In this document: piece by piece, positions 15,258 to 24,837 of the stretch
How the letters are laid out: each line of letters begins with the position of its first letter
How positions within the stretch are numbered: the first letter of the stretch is position 1
DNA from: DASWUZ01 sp036401375
GTDB taxonomy: Bacteria > Acidobacteriota > Terriglobia > Terriglobales > Acidobacteriaceae
Assembly: GCA_036401375.1 (NCBI GenBank)
Contig: DASWVB010000023.1
Span: 1-64,000, forward strand
Reading direction: 5' to 3'
DNA: 64,000 bases
Translations under genes and position numbers: made by a program
Notes under the pieces: generated by a model
Told to the model about the DNA's origin: nothing
What the model saw: only the letters and a program-made list of their open reading frames with translations
Database searches by the model: none

Positions 15258-17591
15258 GTGCGAATACTCACCCGTTACATGCTCAGCGAAGTGATCTCCC
15301 ACGCCCTGATCGGCGGCGCGGTCTTCACGTTTGTGCTGTTCATACGGGACCTTGGGCGCATCCTCGAGCTGGTGGTCCGCAACAGCGCCTCGCTGGGCAG
15401 CGTTGGCGAGATATTTCTCTTTACGCTTCCGAATACCTTGACCGTGACCATCCCGATGGCGGTGCTGGTGGGTATCCTGCTGGGGCTGAGCCGGCTCGCG
15501 GCTGACAGCGAGATCACCGCGATGCGCGCCTCCGGCATCGGCGTCTGGTCGTTTGTGCGCATCGTCTCGATGGTGGCCATCGCGGCGTGGCTGCTGGGGC
15601 TCGCCAACACCCTCTACTTCGCACCGCGGTCGACATCGGCGCTGCTGCGACTAGAAGATTCGCTCAAGAACTCGCAGGCCAGCTATGAGATTCAGCCGCG
15701 CGTCTTCTATGAGGACTTCAAAAACTACGTGCTCTATGTGCAGGACGTGCGTGCCGGCTCGGGAGCGGCGAACTGGCGGCGCATCTTCATGGCCGACCTC
15801 AGCGACCCCTCTTCGCCCAGGGTCACCACCGCGGAGCAGGCCACGGTAGTCGATGGCGGCGACCAGGTGCTGCGCATGCGCCTGCGCAACGGCGCCCAGC
15901 ACGAGAGCAACAGCGAAGATCCCGGCCAGTACACCATCTCCACCTTTGCGAACACCGACCTGCCGCTGCAGCTCGCGCCCTCCGATGACACACACCTCGT
16001 GCGGGCGAGTACGCCGATGCTCGCCATGTCGAACCGCGACCTGCTGCGACGGTCGCGAGGCGCAGGCGGCAAGCCGTACTCGATCGAGTTCAACAAGCGG
16101 CTCGCCTACCCCGCGGCCTGCCTGGTTCTGATGCTGGTGGGTGTTCCGCTGGGCACGTCCTCCAGGCGCGGCGGCAAGAGCGCGGGATTTGTGCTGACGA
16201 TTGCACTGGTCTTTATCTATTACTTCCTCTCCTCGACAGGGATCGCGCTGGCCCGTCAGAACAAGCTGCCGGTCGTCGTCGGGGTATGGGCGGCGAACGC
16301 CATCTTCGCCGTCTGCGGCGTGATCCTGCTGCGGCAGATGGCGCGCGGCGGAGCCACCCTGTCGGGCATCGCGTCGGTGGGCGCCTGGCTCAAGGCGCAG
16401 TTCCGCTCCGCTGCGGACGAGGCCGCGAGGGTGCAGCAGGGTGCTTATGCGGGCACCCGGCGAGAGCGCAGCGGACGAAGCCGCTTTCCGCTGATCCTCG
16501 ACGAATACGTGCTCCGCGAGTTCCTGACCTCCTTCGCGCTCGTCGAGGTCACCTTCGTCCTGCTGATGCTGGTCTTCACCTTCTTCGAGCTGCTGGGAGA
16601 CATCATTCGCAACCGCACTGCCCTGGTCACAGTCGGGGAGTACCTGATCAACCTGACGCCCAGCATGATCTACAGCATCACTCCGCTGGCCGTGCTGATC
16701 GCGGTGCTGGTCACCTTTGGCATGCTCAACCGCACCAGCGAGCTGACGGCGATGAAGGCGACCGGCATCAGCCTCTACCGCGTGGTGCTGCCTATCCTCG
16801 TCATCGCGTCGATGCTCGCCGTGGCGCTGTTCCTCTTCGACGAGGTCTACCTGCCGTCGGCCAATCGCCGGCAGGAGGCTCTGCGCAGCATCATCAAGGG
16901 CAAGCCCGCGCAGACCTTCCTGCGGCCCGACCAGGTCTGGATGTTCGGCAACCAGCAGCCCGGCAAGCCGGGGCGCATCTTCTACTACCAGTTCTTTGAC
17001 ACCGACCGCGATCTCTTCGCCAACCTGACTGTCTTCGAGTTCAACCCCGACAGCTTCTCGCTCTCGCGTCGCATCTTCGCCTCGAGTGCGCACTGGGAGC
17101 CTCGATCCCAGAGCTGGATCTTCGAGAATGGATGGGAGCGCACCTTTAACGGCGAGACGATCAGCGGCTATGAGCCCTTCGACGTGAGGAGCTTCTCCGA
17201 GATCAGGGAGCAGCCGCAGTACTTCAAGAAAGAGAGCCGGCCGTCGTCGGAGATGAGCTTTGGCGAACTGGAGCGGTACATTCGCGACCTGCGGCAGAGC
17301 GGCTTTGACACCATGCAGCTGCGGGTGCAGTTGAGTCACAAGCTGGCCTATCCGCTCATCACGCTGGTGATGGCGGTGCTGGCTATTCCGTTTGCGCTGT
17401 CTTCCGGCAAGCGCAGCTCTCTGACCGGAGTGGCGGTCGCGATCGGCGTGGCGATCTCCTACTGGGTGGTCGCCGGCACGTTCGAGGCTCTGGGTAACGT
17501 GAACATGCTGCCGGCAGTGCTGGCCGCCTGGTCGCCCGACCTGCTCTTCGCGCTCGCCGGCGGCTACCTGCTGTTGAAGACGCCTACCTGA
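15258..17591 (+). CDS. Fused LptF-LptG lipopolysaccharide export permease
   Basis: A 777-aa protein made of two complete YjgP/YjgQ permease units in one chain, where most bacteria have two genes. The first unit (about residues 1-370) begins RILTRYMLSEVISHALIGG and contains PNTLTVTIPMAVLVG and EITAMRASGIGVW. The second (about 410-777) begins FPLILDEYVLREFLTSFALV and contains LTPSMIYSITPLAVLIAV and ELTAMKATGISLYR. Each has a central periplasmic beta-jellyroll between membrane helices, and a basic linker of about 40 residues joins them. It would form the membrane channel of the LptB2FG extractor that moves lipopolysaccharide towards the outer membrane; the LptB ATPase is not in the window. Start is GTG at 15258. 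Confidence 0.9.
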   Translation: MRILTRYMLSEVISHALIGGAVFTFVLFIRDLGRILELVVRNSASLGSVGEIFLFTLPNTLTVTIPMAVLVGILLGLSRLAADSEITAMRASGIGVWSFVRIVSMVAIAAWLLGLANTLYFAPRSTSALLRLEDSLKNSQASYEIQPRVFYEDFKNYVLYVQDVRAGSGAANWRRIFMADLSDPSSPRVTTAEQATVVDGGDQVLRMRLRNGAQHESNSEDPGQYTISTFANTDLPLQLAPSDDTHLVRASTPMLAMSNRDLLRRSRGAGGKPYSIEFNKRLAYPAACLVLMLVGVPLGTSSRRGGKSAGFVLTIALVFIYYFLSSTGIALARQNKLPVVVGVWAANAIFAVCGVILLRQMARGGATLSGIASVGAWLKAQFRSAADEAARVQQGAYAGTRRERSGRSRFPLILDEYVLREFLTSFALVEVTFVLLMLVFTFFELLGDIIRNRTALVTVGEYLINLTPSMIYSITPLAVLIAVLVTFGMLNRTSELTAMKATGISLYRVVLPILVIASMLAVALFLFDEVYLPSANRRQEALRSIIKGKPAQTFLRPDQVWMFGNQQPGKPGRIFYYQFFDTDRDLFANLTVFEFNPDSFSLSRRIFASSAHWEPRSQSWIFENGWERTFNGETISGYEPFDVRSFSEIREQPQYFKKESRPSSEMSFGELERYIRDLRQSGFDTMQLRVQLSHKLAYPLITLVMAVLAIPFALSSGKRSSLTGVAVAIGVAISYWVVAGTFEALGNVNMLPAVLAAWSPDLLFALAGGYLLLKTPT

Positions 17592-17681
17592 TCGACGGGT
17601 GCAGCGCGCGGCTGATCTGGAGAGCTGATAAAGCGTCCGCCGGTGTCCCGCCAGGAATTTTCTTCTAAACTGGAAGCAGCA

Positions 17682-19475
17682 ATGTTCAGCAGACTCAGAC
17701 CACTCGGACCATACATGCGCCGCTACTGGCGCGGCTTCGCGTGGGGCGGGCTCGCTGCTGTCTGCTCGAACGCGATCTGGATCTTCTTCCCGCAGGTACT
17801 GCGCCATGCCATCGACGACCTCAACGTGGGAGTCACGCGGCATAAGATTCTGCTCTACGCGAGCCTGCTGATCGGCGTCTCGGCGGCCAAGGGCGTCTTC
17901 CTCTTCCTCACCCGCTGGATCCTCATCGGCGTCTCGCGCGATATCGAGTTTGACCTGCGCAACGACCTCTTCCGCCACCTGGAGAAGCAGGAGCCGGCCT
18001 ACTACCAGTCGCATCGCACCGGCGACATCATGGCCCGCATGACGAACGACCTCAACGCGGTGCGCATGCTGCTCGGACCCGCCATCATGTACAGCGCCAA
18101 CACGGTGCTCTTCTCGCTCGGGGCGCTGTTCTTCCTGCTGCGCATCAGCCCGCGGCTGACCGCGTTTGCGCTGGTGCCGCTGCCCCTCGCGAGCATCCTC
18201 GTACAGGCTATGGGCCGGCGGATACACGACCGCTTCGAGCGCATCCAGGCCATGTTCTCTGACATCTCGGCACAGGCGCAGGAGAACTTTTCCGGCGCCC
18301 GCCTGGTGCGCGCCTTTGCGCAGGAACAGGCGCAGATCGACTCTTTCGAACGAGCCAACAAGGAGAACATCCGCCGCGGCCTGCGCCTGGTGCAGTTGAT
18401 GGGCATGCTGTGGCCGGCGCTCGAGTTCATCCTCGGCGCGGCCATGGTGATCGCGCTGCTCGTCGGCGGACACGAGGTGCTCGCCCACCGCATCAGCGTC
18501 GGCGACTTTGTGGCCTTCAACACTTACATGGTGATGCTGACCTGGCCGATCATCGCGCTCGGCTGGGTCGTCAACCTGTTTCAGAGAGGCACCGCCTCTG
18601 TCGAACGCATCGCTGAGCTGCTGCGCGAAGAGCCTGCGATCGACGATCGCGCCGCCGATGCATCGCTGCCTCCCGGCCTCGTGCTCAGAGGCGAGATCGA
18701 GTTCCGCGACCTCGACTTCGCTTATGGCACAGCGCACGCGGGCGCCGCACCCGCACCAAACGGCTCGACGCCTGCCGAGGTCCTGCATGGCGTGTCGCTC
18801 GAGATCGCCGCCGGCACCAGCCTCGCGATCGTAGGTCCCACCGGCTCCGGCAAGTCCACGCTGGTGAGCCTCATCCCGCGACTCTACGACGCCGTGGCAG
18901 GATCGGTGCTGATCGACGGAAGACCGATCCGCGACTACCCGCTCAAGACTCTGCGCGAGAACATCGGCTTCGTGCCGCAGGAGACGTTCCTCTTCAGCGA
19001 GACGATCGGCGAGAATATCGCCTTTGGAGCTCCCGGGGCAGGCGAAGCCGACGTGCGCAGGGCCGCCGAGGCTGCCCACATCCTCAAGGAGTTCGATGAA
19101 TTTCCCCTCGGCTTCGCGACCCTGGTCGGGGAGCGCGGAGTGACCCTCTCGGGCGGACAGAAGCAGCGCTCTTCGCTGGCCCGTGCACTGGTCCGCGAGC
19201 CGCGCATCCTGATCCTCGACGATGCGCTCTCGAGTGTGGACACCTTTACCGAGGAGCAGATCCTTGAGCACCTCAGGCGCATCATGCAGGGGCGGACGAC
19301 CATCTTTATCTCGCACCGCATCTCGACGGTACGCCATGCAGACCGCATCGCGGTGCTGGTCGAGGGCCGCGTCGCCGAGCTGGGAACGCATGACGAGCTG
19401 CTCAGGCGGGATGGCTACTACGCCAGCCTCTTCCAGAAACAATTACTGGAAGAGGAGCTTGCGGTCGCCGGCTAG
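17682..19475 (+). CDS. ABC exporter, MsbA/multidrug type (membrane plus ATPase half-transporter)
   Basis: A type IV ABC exporter half-transporter of about 597 aa. Six membrane helices fill about residues 15-310 and include the coupling-helix region ARMTNDLNAVRMLLGP. The ATPase domain has Walker A VGPTGSGKSTLVS, Q-loop FVPQETFLFSE, signature LSGGQKQRSSLARAL, Walker B ILILDDALSSVD and the H-loop in FISHRISTV. Homodimers of this type flip lipid A core, glycerophospholipids or drugs; placement 90 nt after lptFG favours a lipid flippase role (inference). ATG 17682 was chosen because GGAAG sits about 7 nt upstream; GTG 17643 would add 13 residues. Confidence 0.88.
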   Translation: MFSRLRPLGPYMRRYWRGFAWGGLAAVCSNAIWIFFPQVLRHAIDDLNVGVTRHKILLYASLLIGVSAAKGVFLFLTRWILIGVSRDIEFDLRNDLFRHLEKQEPAYYQSHRTGDIMARMTNDLNAVRMLLGPAIMYSANTVLFSLGALFFLLRISPRLTAFALVPLPLASILVQAMGRRIHDRFERIQAMFSDISAQAQENFSGARLVRAFAQEQAQIDSFERANKENIRRGLRLVQLMGMLWPALEFILGAAMVIALLVGGHEVLAHRISVGDFVAFNTYMVMLTWPIIALGWVVNLFQRGTASVERIAELLREEPAIDDRAADASLPPGLVLRGEIEFRDLDFAYGTAHAGAAPAPNGSTPAEVLHGVSLEIAAGTSLAIVGPTGSGKSTLVSLIPRLYDAVAGSVLIDGRPIRDYPLKTLRENIGFVPQETFLFSETIGENIAFGAPGAGEADVRRAAEAAHILKEFDEFPLGFATLVGERGVTLSGGQKQRSSLARALVREPRILILDDALSSVDTFTEEQILEHLRRIMQGRTTIFISHRISTVRHADRIAVLVEGRVAELGTHDELLRRDGYYASLFQKQLLEEELAVAG

Positions 19476-19530
19476 TCGCTCTTCTGCTGCGTTCGGTTAC
19501 GCGGTGCGCGGAGTGACAGCGGGTTCCCGA

Positions 19531-19983
19531 TCATGCCTCGCGAGTGGCAGCAGCGTGAGCAAGGCCCATCAGCTTCACGATGACCCGCTTGCGGCGCTGG
19601 CCGTCAAACTCCGCATAGAAGATCCTCTGCCATCTGCCCAGGTCGAGCTTGCCGCCGGTGATCGGCAGGGTCGTCTCGTGGTGCAGCAGCAGCGCCTTCA
19701 GGTGCGCGTCAGCATTGTCCTCGCCGGTCTGGTGATGGCGGTAGTCGCGGCCTGAGGGCGCGAGCTCCTCGAGCCACTTACCGATGTCCTCGATCAGCCC
19801 GTCCTCATGATCGTTGACGTAGATGGCTGCCGTAATGTGCATCGGGGAGACGAAGCAGAGTCCGTCGTCGATGCCGCTGCGCCTCACGATCTCCTCGATC
19901 CGGGGCGTGATGTGCACCATCTCGTACCGCTTCTTTGTCTCGAAATGCAGGTACTCGGTATGGACTTTCATGCCCGCTGTCAT
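19531..19983 (-). CDS. YjbQ/UPF0047 family protein
   Basis: A 150-aa protein matching UPF0047: MHITAAIYVNDHEDGLIEDI, SGRDYRHHQTGEDNADAHLK and LLLHHETTLPITGGKLDLG, then WQRIFYAEFDGQRRKR. The clustered conserved His residues form the family's presumed metal site. E. coli YjbQ has weak thiamine-phosphate synthase activity, but the physiological role is unsettled. It is convergent with the exporter gene. GGAGG precedes the first ATG. Confidence 0.92.
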   Translation of the reverse strand: MTAGMKVHTEYLHFETKKRYEMVHITPRIEEIVRRSGIDDGLCFVSPMHITAAIYVNDHEDGLIEDIGKWLEELAPSGRDYRHHQTGEDNADAHLKALLLHHETTLPITGGKLDLGRWQRIFYAEFDGQRRKRVIVKLMGLAHAAATREA

Positions 19984-20072
19984 CGAACCTCCCCGTTGTC
20001 GACGCTGCTGCCGCGCACTCCTTCAGATGCACCGCAGACGGTATGATGGAGCGAGCAAACCCGCCAGCAGCC

Positions 20073-20477
20073 ATGACTCTGCTCCCGCTCAATTCCGATG
20101 TCGCCGCGAACGATCTTCGCACCGCCCACCAGCTTTACTACGACGCGCTGGACCTGCTGGCCGACGGCCATCCGGCAGACGCTGCCGCTCTGCTGCGCAC
20201 GGCACTGGCTCTCGACGGCGGCTTTCTCGATGGATGGCATGCCCTCACCCGCGCCCTGCAGGACGCGGGCGAGCTCGACGAGGCCGTCGCAGCGGTGCAG
20301 CGGCTGATTGCGCTCGATCCTGAGGATGTCCTCGCCCATACGCGGCTCTCGATCCTCTACCAGGCCAGGGGTATGGTGGCGGAGGCGGAGCAGGAGGCCA
20401 CCCGGGCCAAGCTGCTCGGATGGAAGCAGCAGCTGCGCCAGACGAAGGCGGAGAAGTCTGCGGGCGAGCTCGCCTGA
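20073..20477 (+). CDS. Small tetratricopeptide-repeat protein
   Basis: An all-helical protein of about 134 aa. It shows about three TPR-like repeats: LYYDALDLLADGHPADAAAL, FLDGWHALTRALQDAGELDE and VLAHTRLSILYQARGMVAEA, with the usual small residues at repeat positions 8, 20 and 27. It ends in a basic stretch. No signal peptide is present, so it is probably a cytoplasmic scaffold; the partner is unknown. The start is uncertain: ATG 20043 and 20073 are both possible and neither has a clear ribosome site. It is followed after 4 nt by the endonuclease III-like gene, so it heads a TPR / nth-like / rdgB run. Confidence 0.75.
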   Translation: MTLLPLNSDVAANDLRTAHQLYYDALDLLADGHPADAAALLRTALALDGGFLDGWHALTRALQDAGELDEAVAAVQRLIALDPEDVLAHTRLSILYQARGMVAEAEQEATRAKLLGWKQQLRQTKAEKSAGELA

Positions 20478-20481
20478 GGCC

Positions 20482-21261
20482 GTGAAGCGCTCCCGCTCCA
20501 TCACGTCAAAGCTGCGCAGGCCATCGAAGAGGGCTGCGCTCAAGCTGCGCGCGTTCTACGATGCGCTGTTTGCCAGTTACGGTGCGCAGCAGTGGTGGCC
20601 GGCCCAGACGCCGTTCGAAGTTGTCATCGGGGCTTACCTGACGCAGAACACCTCGTGGCGCGGAGTGGCTCAATCGATCGACAGGCTGCGGGAACGCGGG
20701 CTGCTGACGGCGGCGGGCCTGCGAGACGTCTCCGAGGAGGAGCTGCGCAGCGTCATCCGGCCGTCGGGCTACATGGTTCGCAAGGCCGCGGCGCTCAAGG
20801 CCTTCGTAGGATGGCTCGATGCGGGCTACGGCGGAGACCTGGCCAGACTTGCAGCGGAGACGATGCCGGTAGCGCGAGGCAAGCTGCTGGCCCTGCCCGG
20901 CGTCGGGCCTGAGACGGCCGATGCGATCCTGCTCTACGCGCTCGGGCAGCCCGCCATGGTCGTCGACGAGTATCTGCGCCGGGTCGTGACCCGGCACCGC
21001 CTGGTGCGGGACGGAGCGCTGTATGACGAGATCGCCGAGCTTGCACGCATGAGCTTTGCGGGGGATGAGGACGCGTCGCGGCTCCAGCACTACAACGAGT
21101 TTCATGCGCTGATCGTCGAGGTCGGGAAGCGGCATTGCGGCACTCGACCACGCTGCGGCGGGTGCCCGCTCGCTGGTTTTCAGCCACGGCCCCGCAACCT
21201 GGCGGCGGCGCAGGGTAGAGCGAGAGCGACTCTCACGGGGAGATCGACCCCGAGTGCGTGA
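20482..21261 (+). CDS. Endonuclease III-like HhH-GPD DNA repair protein
   Basis: A 260-aa base-excision repair glycosylase of the endonuclease III superfamily. It has the LTQNTSW motif, the helix-hairpin-helix LPGVGPETADAILLYALG and the catalytic-Asp block VVDEYLRRVV. The Lys that classical endonuclease III uses as Schiff-base nucleophile is Glu here (PETAD), as I recall for the LTQNTxW subfamily, so this may be a monofunctional glycosylase. The C-terminus HCGTRPRCGGCPLAG shows three of the four Cys of the [4Fe-4S] cluster. GTG 20482 was chosen; the longer in-frame reading runs antiphase through the TPR gene. Its 3' end overlaps rdgB by 8 nt. Confidence 0.82.
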   Translation: MKRSRSITSKLRRPSKRAALKLRAFYDALFASYGAQQWWPAQTPFEVVIGAYLTQNTSWRGVAQSIDRLRERGLLTAAGLRDVSEEELRSVIRPSGYMVRKAAALKAFVGWLDAGYGGDLARLAAETMPVARGKLLALPGVGPETADAILLYALGQPAMVVDEYLRRVVTRHRLVRDGALYDEIAELARMSFAGDEDASRLQHYNEFHALIVEVGKRHCGTRPRCGGCPLAGFQPRPRNLAAAQGRARATLTGRSTPSA

Positions 21262-21895
21262 GTTGGTAATTGCCTCGACGAACCGGGGAAAGCTGCGTGA
21301 CTTTGCTGCGGCTGCCTCTGTCGACGGAGTGGTGGTTCGACCGCTGCCCGGCATGGACGCCATCATCGCACCTGAAGAGACTGCCCCGGCCTTCGAGGGT
21401 AACGCCCGCGACAAGGCGGTCTACTACAGCGCTTTCGCTCCGGGGGCCCTGGTGATCGCGGACGACTCGGGCCTCGAGGTAGACGCGCTCGAAGGCGCTC
21501 CGGGCGTCCGCTCGGCACGATATGCGGCGGACGCCGGAGCCACCCCGGCGACCGCAGGTGCGGCGCTGTCACCGGCACAGATCGATGCAGCCAACAACCG
21601 TCTGCTGCTTCTGAACCTGGACGAGGTCCCGCAGCAGAGGCGGAGCGCCCGATACCGCTGTGTGCTCGCCCTGGCGCGGGATGGAGAGGTGCTGCTTACG
21701 GCCGAGGGCACGGTCGAGGGCCGCATCCTTCTCGCGCCGCAAGGCAGCGGCGGCTTCGGCTACGACCCGCTCTTTCACCTGCCGGAGCTCGACCGATCGA
21801 TGGCCGAGGTTGGCCTCGAGGCGAAGCATGAGTTTAGCCATCGGGGCAGGGCCTTCCGCGCGCTGCTGCAGAAGCTGATCCTCATCGGTACATAA
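21254..21895 (+). CDS. rdgB: XTP/dITP pyrophosphatase (RdgB/HAM1 family)
   Basis: Removes deaminated purine nucleotides (dITP, XTP) from the pool by releasing pyrophosphate. The 213-aa protein has the full signature: STNRGKLRDF at the N-terminus, LVIADDSGLEVDALEGAPGV (metal-binding acidic residues), GSGGFGYDPLFHLPEL and KHEFSHRGRAF. It starts with GTG at 21254, inside the last codons of the endonuclease III-like gene. This couples two genome-hygiene functions, pool cleaning and base excision. Confidence 0.95.
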   Translation: MRELVIASTNRGKLRDFAAAASVDGVVVRPLPGMDAIIAPEETAPAFEGNARDKAVYYSAFAPGALVIADDSGLEVDALEGAPGVRSARYAADAGATPATAGAALSPAQIDAANNRLLLLNLDEVPQQRRSARYRCVLALARDGEVLLTAEGTVEGRILLAPQGSGGFGYDPLFHLPELDRSMAEVGLEAKHEFSHRGRAFRALLQKLILIGT

Positions 21896-22079
21896 CAGCA
21901 GGGGACATCGACTCTCTCCCCGGCCTGTCGGTGCCCCGCAACAATCGCGTCATTCCAGCGGAATGGCCTGCAGCTAAACAGCAGCGTGAACTCATCCCCC
22001 GCTCCCGTAGAAACCGGCACACCTGAACTCAAGCCGCTCCCACTCCAGCTTCTAGCGCAGCCTCACCGGCCGGCGCCCC

Positions 22080-24581
22080 CTACCCAAGCGCCAGCTCGAT
22101 CAAAGTGTTCTGCTCCAGCGCATGCGCCTTCGCCGAACCCGTAGCCGGGCTCGCCGCAGCCGACCGCTTCACGCTCACCACCGGCCGGCTCCGCGCTATC
22201 CGCCGCAGCCGCGGCATCACGAACGAGAGCGCACCCATGTTCGCCGGCTCTTCCTGCACCCACACAATCTCGTGCGCCTCGGGATGCGCATCCAGAGCAG
22301 CACTCAACTCCGCCTCAGGCCACGGATAGAGCTGCTCGAGAAAGATGATCCCGGTCGCCGAATGCTCCCGCTTGTTCCGCTCGACCCGCAGCTCGTTGCC
22401 GATCTTGCCCGTACAAACCAGCAGCCGATGCGCATTCTTCAGCTGCGTCTCCGGCAGCACGTTGAAAAACTGCCCACCCGTAAAATCGCTCAGCGGCGAC
22501 GAAGCGTCCGGATGCCGCAGCATGCTCTTCGGCGTAAACACCACCAGCGGCTTGCGCCACTTGCGCAGCGCCTGCCGCCGCAGCAGGTGGAAGTACTGCG
22601 CCGCCGTAGAGGGCTGGCAGATCTGGATATTGTCATGCGCCGCCAGCTGCAGGTAGCGTTCCACGCGCGCGCTCGAGTGCTCCGGCCCCTGCCCCTCGTA
22701 CCCGTGCGGCAGCAGCATCACCAGGCCGCTCAGCAGCCCCCACTTGTCTTCGCCCGCAGCTATGAACTGGTCGATGATGATCTGTGCGCCGTTCGCAAAA
22801 TCGCCGAACTGCGCCTCCCACATCACCAGCGCCTCCGGATAATCGCGGCTGAACCCGTACTCGAACCCCAGCACCCCGGCCTCAGACAAGATCGAGTTGT
22901 ACACCTCGAACCGCCCATCCCCCGACGCCAGCGAACTCAGCGGAATGAACTTCTGCTCGTTCTCGATATCGATCAGCACGCTGTGCCGCTGGTTAAACGT
23001 GCCCCGCTCGCTGTCCTGCCCGCTCAGCCGCACCCGCACCCCGGCCCGCAGCAGCGATCCCATCGCCAGAGCCTCTGCCGTGCCGTAGTCGAACGCCCGC
23101 TCCCCCCGGCCCATCTCCGCCCGCTGCTCCAGCAGCTTCTTGATCTTGGGGTGAATGTGAAATGCCGGCGGATACCGCGTCAGACCCTCGCTGATGGTCA
23201 CAATCTCTTCAGCAGTCAGCGTCGTCGGCACCTCAAGCTCAGCCTTGTAAGCGCCGCCGACGTAAGGGTCCCAATACTCCGGCAGCGCCGCGATCAGCGG
23301 CATCTTCTTCATCGACGTGGCCTGCTTCTGCGCCTCCGCGTACTGCCCCTGCAGCCGCTTCACGTCCTCTGAAATGTCCGCGCCGATCCGCTTCGCATAG
23401 ATCTCATAGAGCGCCGGATGCCCCTTGATCTTCGCGTAGCGCAGAGGCTGGGTCACGGTCGGATCGTCCACCTCGCTGTGCCCGTGGCGCCGGTAGCCCA
23501 CCAGGTCGATCACCACATCGGTGTGAAACGCGTAGCGATACTCGATCGCGAGCTCAGCAATCCGTACCACCGCCTCGGGGTCCTCCGCATTCACATGAAA
23601 GATCGGGACCGGCAGCCGCTTCGCCACGTCGGAGCAGAAGCGCGACGAGTTCTCCTCGTCCGGATCGGCCGTAAAACCGATCAGGTTATTCACGATCACG
23701 TGGATCGTCCCGCCCACCGAATAGCCCTCGACGTTGCTCAGGTTGATCGTCTCCGCGAGCACCCCCTGCCCCGCAAACGCAGCATCGCCGTGAATCACGA
23801 TCGGCAGCACCCGGTCGCGTCCCACCTCCCCGTAAGGGGCCTGCTTCGCCCGCGTGCGACCCATCGCAACCGGGTCAACCGCCTCCAGGTGACTCGGGTT
23901 CGACACCAGGTGAAGGTCGATCACCCTCCCGCTCCGCGTCTCAAAATGTCCCGTCGCACCGACGTGATACTTCACGTCCCCACCGCCCAGGATGCTCCGC
24001 GGATCGACATCCTCAAACTTCGAAAAAATATCCGCCGGCGACTTCCCTACCGTGTTCACCATCACGTTCAGGCGCCCGCGATGGCTCATCGCGATCACCG
24101 CCTTCTCCGCGCCAAATCTCCCCGCAAGCTGCAGCGCGTCCTCGAGAAATGGGATCAGCGCCGTCACGCCCTCCAGCGAAAACCGCTTCGTGCCCATGTA
24201 CCGCGACTGGATCACCTGTTCAAACAGATCGGCGCGGGTGAGCAGATCGAGGATGCGCCGCTGATCCGCGACCGCAGTCTCCCCCTCCAGCCGCTGCTCG
24301 ATCCAGCGCCGCTTGCGCGGGTCGGCAATGTGCATGAACTCCGCGCCCACCGTGCTCGAATAAATGCGGCGAGCCTCACCGGCTGCGTCTGCCGTCGCCG
24401 CATCGCTGGTCTCGATGTATTGGTCCAGCTCCTCGACAGGAACCGGGCGCAGATACTGTCCCAGCGGGTCAAGGTTCGCCTGCAGGTGACCCCACCGGCG
24501 GAAGGCTTCAAAGATTCGTTGGCGATCGGCAGATTGCAGTGGTACCTGGGTTTGCGCGGGTTCTATATGGCTTGTACTCAT
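22080..24581 (-). CDS. sucA: 2-oxoglutarate dehydrogenase E1 component
   Basis: The thiamine-diphosphate-dependent decarboxylase of the 2-oxoglutarate dehydrogenase complex in the TCA cycle. The 833-aa product carries KRFSLEGVTALIPFLEDAL, AMSHRGRLNVMVNTVGK, HLVSNPSHLEAVDPVAMGRT, the cofactor motif beginning GDAAFAGQGVLAET, VIDLVGYRRHGHSEVDDP and the C-terminal FLEQLYPWPEAE and WVQEEPANMGA. It is somewhat shorter than the E. coli enzyme because the N-terminal lipoyl-enzyme-binding segment is abbreviated (RIFEAFRRWGHLQANLDPLG). The first in-frame ATG (24755) lies in low-complexity, repeat-bearing DNA; ATG 24581 is the sensible start. No E2 or E3 gene adjoins it here, so it is apparently a single-gene unit. 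Confidence 0.95.
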   Translation of the reverse strand: MSTSHIEPAQTQVPLQSADRQRIFEAFRRWGHLQANLDPLGQYLRPVPVEELDQYIETSDAATADAAGEARRIYSSTVGAEFMHIADPRKRRWIEQRLEGETAVADQRRILDLLTRADLFEQVIQSRYMGTKRFSLEGVTALIPFLEDALQLAGRFGAEKAVIAMSHRGRLNVMVNTVGKSPADIFSKFEDVDPRSILGGGDVKYHVGATGHFETRSGRVIDLHLVSNPSHLEAVDPVAMGRTRAKQAPYGEVGRDRVLPIVIHGDAAFAGQGVLAETINLSNVEGYSVGGTIHVIVNNLIGFTADPDEENSSRFCSDVAKRLPVPIFHVNAEDPEAVVRIAELAIEYRYAFHTDVVIDLVGYRRHGHSEVDDPTVTQPLRYAKIKGHPALYEIYAKRIGADISEDVKRLQGQYAEAQKQATSMKKMPLIAALPEYWDPYVGGAYKAELEVPTTLTAEEIVTISEGLTRYPPAFHIHPKIKKLLEQRAEMGRGERAFDYGTAEALAMGSLLRAGVRVRLSGQDSERGTFNQRHSVLIDIENEQKFIPLSSLASGDGRFEVYNSILSEAGVLGFEYGFSRDYPEALVMWEAQFGDFANGAQIIIDQFIAAGEDKWGLLSGLVMLLPHGYEGQGPEHSSARVERYLQLAAHDNIQICQPSTAAQYFHLLRRQALRKWRKPLVVFTPKSMLRHPDASSPLSDFTGGQFFNVLPETQLKNAHRLLVCTGKIGNELRVERNKREHSATGIIFLEQLYPWPEAELSAALDAHPEAHEIVWVQEEPANMGALSFVMPRLRRIARSRPVVSVKRSAAASPATGSAKAHALEQNTLIELALG

Positions 24582-24748
24582 ACCACCATCAATTCTATGC
24601 CCTTCACGCCCTCCCGGAGCCTCGCCGCCCGGCAGAGGTATCGGGAAATCAATCCCACCGAACCGCCTCGATACACCGCAACATCCCCGTCCCGATCCGG
24701 TCCCAGAACCAGCGCACGCCCGCCCAACAGCACTCCACCCGAGCATCC

Positions 24749-24828
24749 TCAGCATTGCCTCAGAATCGTGTCAGCATCGACCCTCAGCATCGACCCTCAG
24801 CATCGACCCTCAGCGCCGACCCTCACCC
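24749..24828. repeat. 13-nt minisatellite upstream of sucA and the acylase gene
   Basis: Four tandem copies of CAGCATCGACCCT (24772-24784, 24785-24797, 24798-24810, 24811-24823, the last with CAGCGCC) preceded by two degenerate ones. It occupies the shared promoter gap between sucA (leftward) and the penicillin-acylase-type gene (rightward), ending about 10 nt before the latter's ATG. Confidence 0.9.
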
Positions 24829-24837
24829 CACCCGGCG

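Noticed and set aside
15651..19442. A 1263-codon open frame on the minus strand opposite lptFG and the ABC exporter
   Set aside because: It mirrors the third-position GC of the real genes, has no family motif and is low in hydrophobic structure; it is an antisense shadow.
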